In this document: positions 1 through 7,401 of the stretch, one piece after another
Layout: each line of letters begins with the position of its first letter
How positions within the stretch are numbered: position 1 is the first letter of the stretch
Assembly: GCA_949373085.1 (NCBI GenBank)
Contig: CASICJ010000009.1
Span: 1-62,452 of the forward strand
Direction of reading: 5' to 3'
Source of the DNA: an uncultured Verrucomicrobiales bacterium
GTDB lineage: Bacteria; Verrucomicrobiota; Verrucomicrobiia; Verrucomicrobiales; Akkermansiaceae
Length of the DNA: 62,452 bases
Program-made: the position numbers and the translations under genes
The notes under the pieces: generated by a model
What the model saw: the letters and a program-made list of their open reading frames with translations, nothing else
Databases searched by the model: none
What the model was told of the DNA's origin: nothing

Positions 1-538
1 CGATACCTTAATTGAAGCTGCGGAGCGTGCGAAGAGGCTCATCGCGGCGGCCAAAGCAAGTGCTGGCAAAAAGCTGGAAAATCTTAAAGGTGTGGACATT
101 ACCAAGTTGGCGATGGCATCTACCGGTGATGCGGTAACTGGCGAGAAGATTTATACTCGTCAGGGTTGTGTTGCTTGCCATGCCGTCGATCAAAAAGCGG
201 TTCAAAAGGGCCCATATCTCGGGTCTGCTGGTAGCAAGTTTACTAAAGATTATCTAATTCAGTCTATTCTTGATCCTAATGCGGTCGTTGCGCAGGGGTT
301 CCAAACAGAACTCATAACGATGAAAGACAAAACAGCTCACATGGGTTTTGTGACTCGCGAGGAAGATGGTGTGATCGACATTCGAAATATCGCCGGCATC
401 GTGACACAGATTAGGGAGGGCATGATAGCTAAGCGGGATCATCAACCACAATCTATGATGCCTGCTGGACTTGCTTCAACGCTAACGGTTGATGAGTTTA
501 ATCACCTCATATCCTATCTGGTTTCGATGAAGGAATAA
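1..538 (+). CDS. C-terminal part of a haem-binding (c-type cytochrome) protein, 5' truncated
   Basis: The reading frame is open from the left edge (first full codon at base 2), so the true start lies outside the window. The visible part is about 178 residues. It has a c-type haem site CVACH preceded by a YTRQG segment, and a distal methionine candidate in QSMMPAGL near the C-terminus. The spacing fits the small cytochrome domain TIGR02603, described as the Pirellula/Verrucomicrobium type. In that family the domain sits at the C-terminus of large secreted proteins that often carry beta-propeller or HEAT-like regions, and would act in the periplasm. The N-terminal partner domain cannot be seen here. 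A GTG at 92 is in frame but is internal, because the upstream codons read as a coherent Ala/Lys-rich helix. Confidence 0.85.
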   Translation, partial: DTLIEAAERAKRLIAAAKASAGKKLENLKGVDITKLAMASTGDAVTGEKIYTRQGCVACHAVDQKAVQKGPYLGSAGSKFTKDYLIQSILDPNAVVAQGFQTELITMKDKTAHMGFVTREEDGVIDIRNIAGIVTQIREGMIAKRDHQPQSMMPAGLASTLTVDEFNHLISYLVSMKE

Positions 539-609
539 TTTAAGTATGGCGTAAACAGACTCTCAAAATTCGCCCTTGCCTCGGTTCCATTGCCGCCGAT
601 ATTAAGTAT

Positions 610-2192
610 ATGAGCGATGATGATAAAGGCGGTCCCAAGGAACCAAATTATCCAGATCCCGAGGAGATTAAGAAAACTCTCGAAGGAATGTTTGGCCAAT
701 TAGGGAAAGGGGGATTTACTTTTACGGGTGCAGAATCCCCCTCTTTTACCGACGAAACGAAGGGTTCGGAGGAGAGTTTTGTGGAGCCAGAGGTTGACGA
801 TATTTTCGAATTTGCTCTCTTGCCACGAGATATTAAGGCGCCATCTTGATCGTTTTGTCATTCGTCAGGATGAGGCTAAAAAGGCCCTGTCGATCGCGGT
901 TTGCGATCACTACAATCACGTTAAAACTCTCAAATCACAAAAAGAGGGTGGGGAGAAACTCGAGCTGCAAAAGCAAAATGTTATGGTTGTGGGTCCAACG
1001 GGAGTAGGTAAGACCTATCTGGTGAAGCATATCGCCGAGTTGATCGGTGTTCCGTTTGTAAAGGCAGACGCAACCAAGTTTTCTGAGACTGGGTATGTTG
1101 GGGGGGATGTTGATGATCTCGTTCGGGAATTGGTCTCCAAAGCCAATGGCGATGTTTCTTTGGCCGAGTATGGAATTATTTACATCGATGAGGTGGACAA
1201 GTTGGCTTCAAGTGGAGGTGGAGGAATGATCGGCCGAGATGTGAGCGGGCGGGGGGTCCCAAACGACTCTTTTAAAATTAATGGAAGAGACCGATGTTCC
1301 GCTTCGGAATCCTCAAGATATGCGTGGTCAAATGATGGCCATGATGGACATGCAGAATGGCAAAAAGAACAAAGAAAATATTAATACCAAACACATTTTG
1401 TTCATCGTTAGTGGGGCGTTTTCTGGGGCTTGAGAAGATTGTTCGAAAGCGAAGCCAAGCCGCGCAAATCGGGTTTTCGACAGAGCAGGCTGAACCGATG
1501 ATGGATAACGAGTTGTTTAAGCATGTCACGACTCAGGACTACATTGATTTTGGATTTGAAGCTGAATTTATTGGACGGATTCCTGTCCGTGTGGTTTGCG
1601 AGCACCTGGAGGCTAACGATTTGGAGGCTATTTTAAAATATTCTGAGGGGAGTCTTTTGCGTCAGTATGAGCGCGAGTTTGAGGCTTATGGGATCGATCT
1701 GAAGGTGAAGGATTCTGGAATCACTAAGATTGCTGAAATGGCGGCAGATGAAAAAAACGGGTGCCCGAGGCCTGATGACTGTGGGTGAGCGGATTCTGCG
1801 CGATTTCAAATATGAGTTACCGGGGACTTCGGTGACTGAACTCGTATTAGACGAAGATTTAATCGAGAATCGAGAGAAGCATCTCGGTGATTATCGTGAG
1901 TTGGGACAAGAATTAGTAGTCGAAAAGGCTCGCCAAGAAGTGGGGGCTTTTATCCGTGAGTTTAAGGTTAAGCACGGTGTTGTGATCAAGCTTACTGACG
2001 AGGCAGTTGCTAAGCTCGTGAAAATGGCTGGTGAACAGGCGCGAAGTGTCTTTCAGGTCGCCCGGCAGCACTTTAAGGATTACCAATTTGGCCTAAAATT
2101 GATCCCAAAAAAATACGGGGCAAGCAGAATTTGTCCTTACCGAGACGGCGGTGAATGATCCGGACAAGTTCACTAAGCGAACTCGTGGTTAA
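610..2192 (+). pseudogene. ClpX-like AAA+ ATPase, interrupted by five +1 frameshifts
   Basis: Four partly overlapping open frames join into one ClpX-like protein of about 525 residues if one base is removed near each of 841, 1258, 1426, 1750 and 2104. The restored protein has Walker A GPTGVGKT (about residue 128), pore-loop motif GYVG, Walker B IIYIDEVDKLA, the GRDVSGRGVQ segment with arginine-finger context, an IGF tripeptide like the ClpP-docking loop, the EFIGR/P segment and the KTGARGL sensor-2 motif. It has no N-terminal zinc-finger domain and carries a roughly 90-residue C-terminal extension. All five events are single-base gains and the restored frame has no internal stop, so this is a very young pseudogene, a local sequence error, or (least likely) recoding. 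Stop in the restored frame is at 2190-2192. A canonical clpX would be expected elsewhere in the genome. Confidence 0.8.
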
Positions 2193-2212
2193 GTCCTATA
2201 AAGATGCGTAAT

Positions 2213-3586
2213 TTATTTGGCGACAAGATCGTAGCCACGGTGATCTTTGATTTCGACGTCAATAAACTCCCCAACCCTGGAGTCAATAGGAACGAAGATC
2301 CTTCCATCGATATCGGGTGCGTCCCACATTGATCGGGCGATTCCTTCCTCTTCTACAAGGACGCGTTTTTGTTTACCCAGCTGGGACTCATTTACTTTCC
2401 CGGCCACCTCATCGATAGCTGAGCTGAGTTCGCGGTGGCGCTTCTTCTTGGTTGCGTGGTGAACGTGCCCCTTCATTTTATGGGCGCGAGTTCCTTCTTC
2501 CTTTGAATATTGGAAGATGCCGCAGCGTTCGAATTTAAAGTCTCTTATAAATTCTAGAAGTTCTTGGTGATCGTCATCAGTCTCCTCTGGAAAGCCAGTG
2601 ATGAAAGTAGTCCTTATAGAAAGGTCAGGAATTCCATCGCGCATTCTCTTTAAGAGATCACGAACGTATTTCCCGTCGGTTTTCCGATTCATCTTATCAA
2701 GCATGTGATCTGAGATATGTTGAAGTGGGATATCAACATAGCGGGCGATTTTTTGGCACTCGGCGATCGTTTGAATGAGTTCGTCAGACCAATGGGCAGG
2801 ATGGGTATAAAGGAGACGGATCCAGAAATCACCCTCAAGATCATTTAGGGCACGAAGAAGAGTGGAAAGAGATTCACCTCTGGTGGAATCGACTCCAGAC
2901 GTTGGTTTCGGTCTGTTGCCGAGGCCTTGCCATTTGTCCATCCCGAAGTAGGTGGTGTCTTGGGAGATTAGATTAATTTCCTTCACGCCTTGGGCGATCA
3001 AGCCCTTCGCCTCTCGAACAATCGATTCTTCACTACGAGAGCGGTGCTGGCCACGGATTTTGGGGATGATACAGAAGGCGCAAGTGTGGTTACATCCCTC
3101 GGCGATCTTAATGTAGGCCATGTGTTGTGGAGTAAGCCGGAATCTAGGCGTCGTGTAGTCGGGAATGTAGCGCGATTTTTCGGTGACTGTGTCGAGTGAG
3201 CCCTCCTCTTCAAGATCTCGGTTGAGGGTTTTTCTCACAATGGAGGCAACATCAGTCACCTGATCTAGCCCAATGAAGGCGTCGACTTCTGGAAGAAGAC
3301 CGGGAAGGTCTTTTTGAAATCGTTGGGAAAGACAGCCAGCAACGATGATTTTTTGCTTCTCACGTGCTGGGTCTTCCTGGCGTGCATTGACGGCCTCAAT
3401 AATTGTCCCGACCGATTCGTCTTTGGCAACGTCGATGAATGAACAGGTGTTTATTATAAGTGCATCGGCTAGTTCAGGGTCTGGGACAAGAGTCATTCCT
3501 TCATCTTGTAGGTGACCGAGCATGATCTCGGAGTCTATGAGATTCTTTGCGCAGCCGAGCGAGATAAGGCCGATTTGAGTGGGCAT
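2213..3586 (-). CDS. rimO: Ribosomal protein S12 methylthiotransferase RimO
   Basis: Radical SAM enzyme that adds a methylthio group to an aspartate of ribosomal protein S12. At 457 residues the length is normal. The N-terminal UPF0004 domain has the three expected cysteines (C12, C48, C85) for the auxiliary 4Fe-4S cluster. The radical SAM motif CNHTCAFC is at 165-172 and is followed by IPKIRGQHRSR, which is diagnostic of RimO rather than MiaB. A TRAM domain fills the last 65 residues or so. The start MPTQIGLISLGCAKN fits the family. The gene is convergent with the broken ClpX-like gene and stands alone on its strand. Confidence 0.95.
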   Translation of the reverse strand: MPTQIGLISLGCAKNLIDSEIMLGHLQDEGMTLVPDPELADALIINTCSFIDVAKDESVGTIIEAVNARQEDPAREKQKIIVAGCLSQRFQKDLPGLLPEVDAFIGLDQVTDVASIVRKTLNRDLEEEGSLDTVTEKSRYIPDYTTPRFRLTPQHMAYIKIAEGCNHTCAFCIIPKIRGQHRSRSEESIVREAKGLIAQGVKEINLISQDTTYFGMDKWQGLGNRPKPTSGVDSTRGESLSTLLRALNDLEGDFWIRLLYTHPAHWSDELIQTIAECQKIARYVDIPLQHISDHMLDKMNRKTDGKYVRDLLKRMRDGIPDLSIRTTFITGFPEETDDDHQELLEFIRDFKFERCGIFQYSKEEGTRAHKMKGHVHHATKKKRHRELSSAIDEVAGKVNESQLGKQKRVLVEEEGIARSMWDAPDIDGRIFVPIDSRVGEFIDVEIKDHRGYDLVAK

Positions 3587-3663
3587 GAGTTAGGGAGCTT
3601 AAGATGAAAGAAGGAAGCCGACTTACGCGCAAAGGCTTCGATAAGCAAGATCAACAGAAACGC

Positions 3664-4599
3664 TTAGTTTTCTTGTTGTGAAGCGTCAGCTATTGCGTTG
3701 ACGACCTTACAGATGTTGAAAAGCATAACGAAAAAGATAACCATGTAAACTAGGCTTGCTAAAACCCCAATCAAAGGAACGATCGAAACGGCAATGCAAA
3801 TAGGACCAGCCAGGAAGAGTCCTTCGGAGACTGTTGGTATCGAAGTTAAATTTGAGTGGCTGTTTCGGATTCGATTCCAATCCTGTGCCCAGCCGTGAAA
3901 ACTCACAAACATCCAGTAGATGTTAAACAAGGGGATAAACATGAAGCCAACTGCCTTTCCGGGGCTGGTTCGTGCGCCACCTGGCTGAAGAATATACCAA
4001 GCGCGGTAAATAAAGATATAACTTAAGATCATTGCTATCGTTATAATGATCAATCCAATGAACAAAATCGCGCTACCGGGAATGATCGCAGTATTAATAC
4101 TGGAGGCGATCTCCTCGGAAGAAGGTATTTCACCTCGCGTGTCGTCATCCGGGTTGAGTTGTTGAGGCTGAGCTGTTTCGTTTTCGTAACTGCCTGATAG
4201 TTCGCTGACTTCCACTATAATCAATGAAAATCCAACGATGGAGAGGACGCTACCGAGGATAAACAGCCCTAAAAAGAGAGAAAATGAACATTTTTTCACA
4301 TTAGGAATTGGATAGATTCCTCCTTTGGATACTCCCATCAGGTTTGCCGAGGACGGTGCTTCGTAAGGATTACCTGCGATTTCCGGGATTTGAACTGGCG
4401 TGTCGGCGGTTTGAGGCACTGGATTTGAGAAGACTCCCTGAACTTCGCTAGCTGAAGTCCAGCCGGCCATTCCTTCTTTCCAGATCAAAGTTGAAGGCTG
4501 AATGACACCGCTTGCGGCTAGTCGTTGAATTTCACCAAAGGCAAGGGGGCCTTGCTGTTGCTTGTTGGAGTCAGCGTAGAACCAAAGTTGATCATCCAT
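3664..4599 (-). CDS. GYF_2 domain membrane protein with DUF4328-like C-terminus
   Basis: The first 50 residues form a GYF_2 (DUF4339) domain: a WFYADSNKQQQGPL start and later WKEGMAGW. A proline-rich linker follows, then a multi-pass membrane region of about 200 residues with at least four hydrophobic segments. The segment RAWYILQPGGARTSPGKAV followed by FIPLFNIYWMFVSFHGWAQD matches my recollection of DUF4328. GYF_2 domains are thought to bind peptides and are common on verrucomicrobial membrane proteins; the molecular role is unknown. A second GYF_2 protein with an RDD membrane part lies at 48982-49746. The start is well placed because the GYF domain begins at residue 5. Confidence 0.75.
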   Translation of the reverse strand: MDDQLWFYADSNKQQQGPLAFGEIQRLAASGVIQPSTLIWKEGMAGWTSASEVQGVFSNPVPQTADTPVQIPEIAGNPYEAPSSANLMGVSKGGIYPIPNVKKCSFSLFLGLFILGSVLSIVGFSLIIVEVSELSGSYENETAQPQQLNPDDDTRGEIPSSEEIASSINTAIIPGSAILFIGLIIITIAMILSYIFIYRAWYILQPGGARTSPGKAVGFMFIPLFNIYWMFVSFHGWAQDWNRIRNSHSNLTSIPTVSEGLFLAGPICIAVSIVPLIGVLASLVYMVIFFVMLFNICKVVNAIADASQQEN

Positions 4600-4701
4600 A
4601 ATTTCGATTTTGATGTTAATAAGTTAAAGATTCGAGAAAATTTTTAGGTTTAGCAAAGGATTGGGATTGGATCGTGTCAAACGATTGAGGATGCTTTTGC
4701 C

Positions 4702-7401
4702 ATGCCTGTGGAGATTACTTCTTTTCCCTTTTCTAAGCCATATGGGACCGCGGTCGTCGATTGGCTTTTAGAAAGAATGGAAGGACTGCCGCAAGTTCTT
4801 GTTCTCGTTCCAACTGCCCAGAGTGGCCGTCGATTAAGACAGGGATTGGCGGAGCGTGGTGCTCTTCTTGCTCCGCGGGTCGTGACGACTGGAACTCTCA
4901 TGCAGATGGATGGTGTGGCGGCGGATTCGGTGGAGGTCCTCGCTTGGACTGAGGCGCTGGAAAGTGTGAATGATTGGGAAGCTTACAAAGCAATTTTCCC
5001 GGAATCACCGGCGAGCGTTGGGTCCGGTTGGGCATTGGGGCTTGCGAAAGCCTTTGTCGAACTTCGTAAAAACCTCCAAGAGAATGGCTTGATGTTGAGT
5101 GAGGCTGCTCGTCAAGTAAGTTTGCTTGAGCATGATCGTTGGGAGCAGTTAGCGAGGTTGGAAAGAGAGGTTGAAAATCAGCTGAAGAGTTGGGGATACG
5201 TGAGTAAATCGACACGACTGGCCTCGGGCGATTTGCAACTCCCGGAAGGCATTTCAAGAGTTGTGGTCGCTGGGGTGTTGGATCTTCCGCCTGTGTTGAC
5301 TCGATTTTTCGAGAAGATTGGAATCATGGTAAGTGTTCTCGTCCCGGATCCAAGAGTGGATGAATGGGGGCGTCCCGGTTTGCAGTGGAATAGGCAAGAA
5401 ATTCAGTGGCCAAAATCAGGAGGCGTGACTTTAACTGGCGATCCAGGACAGCAGGCTGCTTTAGCTGTTGCAAAAGTAGTCGAAGCTGAATCGGAATGTA
5501 ATAATGTCGGGTTGGGCACGGCTGATGAACAAGTTGCGGCAGAGCTAGTGAGATCATTTGCACGAGCGGGATGGGTGGTCCATGATCCTGGGGCTTCACT
5601 TCCTTCGTCGCTCGTGGGATGGTTGAGCTGCTGGAGGCGCTACATACAAAATCCAAGCGTAAAAGAAGTCGTTGATATGTTGGCTTTTGATCAAGGTGGA
5701 TCTTTGGTCGAGGGAATTCGTTCTCAGCAAGTTGAGGCTCTTTCCTCTTTACTCGATTCCCACCTTGTCCGAGATCTTTCCGATGTCTCGCGTGCGCGTG
5801 AGCTGATCTTTGATTCTTTGAGGCGTGCAAATACTGAGAGCAAGCGTAAGAGACTTGACCACCAACTTAAATTAGCGGTCGTAGCCGAACAGTTGATGCT
5901 GGATTTTGCGGCCCTCCGAAAGAGATTCTTGAGTCAGGGATTCCATAAGGGGATGCGCGCCTTGGCGGGGCGAATTGACCGGAGTGATGAGGCGGGTTTG
6001 CTAGAGTGGTTGGATGAGACAGTAGGTGCGGCTCAGGAGGTGAAGCGCCCTCCCGTCTTTTGGATTGAGCTTTTATTGCAAGACCTTGGGCCGCTTCCGG
6101 AACAGGCTCCAGATGGGAGAGTTTTGGATGTGCAAGGATGGTTGGAATTACTCCATGATCCAGCGAGACATCTAGTCGTCTGTGGAATGAACGAAGGCTA
6201 TGTGCCGGGAAGAGCTAGCAGCGATACATGGTTGCCGGAAAGCGCGCGCGAGGTGCTGGGGTTACCTCGTGAGGAAAGTCGGGCAGCTAGAGATGCTTAT
6301 CTCTTGCATGCTCTTCTCGAGATGCGTCGGGAGGATGGGCGAGTAGACTTAATTGTTGGTAAGTCGTCGCAGGGAGGTGATGTTTTGATGCCTTCGCGAC
6401 TCCTTTTGACTGCGAAAGGAGAGTCGCTAGCACAAGTTGTCGAAAAGCTTTTTGCCGAGGTGGAGCCCCCTGATTCAGGAGTGGCATGGGATTTGGAGCC
6501 TCATTGGAAATGGAATCCGCGTAAAAAATCACCGAAGGAGAGAATGTCAGTGACGGCATTTTCTAAGTATCTAGCCTGTCCATTCCGCTATTATTTAGAG
6601 CGGGTTTTAGGGATGAATGAACCAGAGCCCGAGCGCGCGGAGTGGAATCATCGAGATTTTGGGAATGTCATTCATGAGGTGCTAGAGGGTTGGGGGCGAG
6701 ATGAGTTCTTGCGGGATTCGGCCGATGCGGCGGAGATCAGTAAACATCTTAAGCAATCTCTCGATGAGATTGTGTCTAGGCACTTTGGCGAAGAGTTACC
6801 CTTGGCCGTTTCCCTGCAGGTTGAATCTATGCGTTTACGGTTGGGATGGTTTGCCGCAGAGCAGGCCAAAATTCGGGCTGAAGGATGGCAAATTGTCGAA
6901 GTAGAGAAGGATTTTGAATTGGAAATCGCGGGGGTGGTTGTGAGTGGGCAAATTGATCGGATTGAACAACATGACGATGGCAGGGTGCGGGTTCTTGATT
7001 ATAAGAGTAGCAAGGAGGCCAAGGATGTGGTCCGTGAACATCAGCGTAAGTATCGGAGAAATCCTCCTTTACATTTAAGCGTCGAAGAAGTCATGGCGCC
7101 AGGCGGGGCGATTTGGACTAATTTACAAGTGCCTTTTTATGCTGATGCCTTTGGTCAAGTCGACGAGATTGGATACTTTGCTCTGGGGCAAGATGAGATG
7201 AATGTAAAAATCACTCCATGGGTTAATTTTGGTGAGGAGGAGAAAGATTCGGCCCGTCGATGTGCGGAGTGGATTGTTGGGCAAGTTCAGCAGGAGATCT
7301 TTTGGCCTCCTGCTGACAAGGTTGCTTACGATGACTTTCAAGATCTTGCTTATGGTCGTAATCTTACCGAAGCTTTTGCAGAGAAAGGAGGTCTGGCGTG
7401 A
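4702..7401 (+). CDS. AddB-like PD-(D/E)XK nuclease, partner of the AddA-like helicase
   Basis: Protein of 899 residues. The C-terminus holds a RecB/AddB-type PD-(D/E)XK nuclease (PDDEXK_1): VTAFSKYLACPFRYYL, HEVLEGW and the RVRVLDYKSS motif with catalytic D and K. The N-terminal region resembles the inactivated helicase half of AddB. Where a P-loop would be, it reads PTAQSGRRL, which lacks GKT, so ATP hydrolysis there is unlikely. Only one cysteine is obvious near the nuclease, so the AddB iron-sulfur staple looks absent. It overlaps the next gene by 4 bases, so the two are translationally coupled and probably form a heterodimer that processes double-strand breaks for recombination. Confidence 0.8.
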   Translation: MPVEITSFPFSKPYGTAVVDWLLERMEGLPQVLVLVPTAQSGRRLRQGLAERGALLAPRVVTTGTLMQMDGVAADSVEVLAWTEALESVNDWEAYKAIFPESPASVGSGWALGLAKAFVELRKNLQENGLMLSEAARQVSLLEHDRWEQLARLEREVENQLKSWGYVSKSTRLASGDLQLPEGISRVVVAGVLDLPPVLTRFFEKIGIMVSVLVPDPRVDEWGRPGLQWNRQEIQWPKSGGVTLTGDPGQQAALAVAKVVEAESECNNVGLGTADEQVAAELVRSFARAGWVVHDPGASLPSSLVGWLSCWRRYIQNPSVKEVVDMLAFDQGGSLVEGIRSQQVEALSSLLDSHLVRDLSDVSRARELIFDSLRRANTESKRKRLDHQLKLAVVAEQLMLDFAALRKRFLSQGFHKGMRALAGRIDRSDEAGLLEWLDETVGAAQEVKRPPVFWIELLLQDLGPLPEQAPDGRVLDVQGWLELLHDPARHLVVCGMNEGYVPGRASSDTWLPESAREVLGLPREESRAARDAYLLHALLEMRREDGRVDLIVGKSSQGGDVLMPSRLLLTAKGESLAQVVEKLFAEVEPPDSGVAWDLEPHWKWNPRKKSPKERMSVTAFSKYLACPFRYYLERVLGMNEPEPERAEWNHRDFGNVIHEVLEGWGRDEFLRDSADAAEISKHLKQSLDEIVSRHFGEELPLAVSLQVESMRLRLGWFAAEQAKIRAEGWQIVEVEKDFELEIAGVVVSGQIDRIEQHDDGRVRVLDYKSSKEAKDVVREHQRKYRRNPPLHLSVEEVMAPGGAIWTNLQVPFYADAFGQVDEIGYFALGQDEMNVKITPWVNFGEEEKDSARRCAEWIVGQVQQEIFWPPADKVAYDDFQDLAYGRNLTEAFAEKGGLA

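Noticed and set aside
728..1384. Separate 218-residue ATPase gene
   Set aside because: It is the middle piece of the ClpX-like gene between two frameshifts, not an independent gene.
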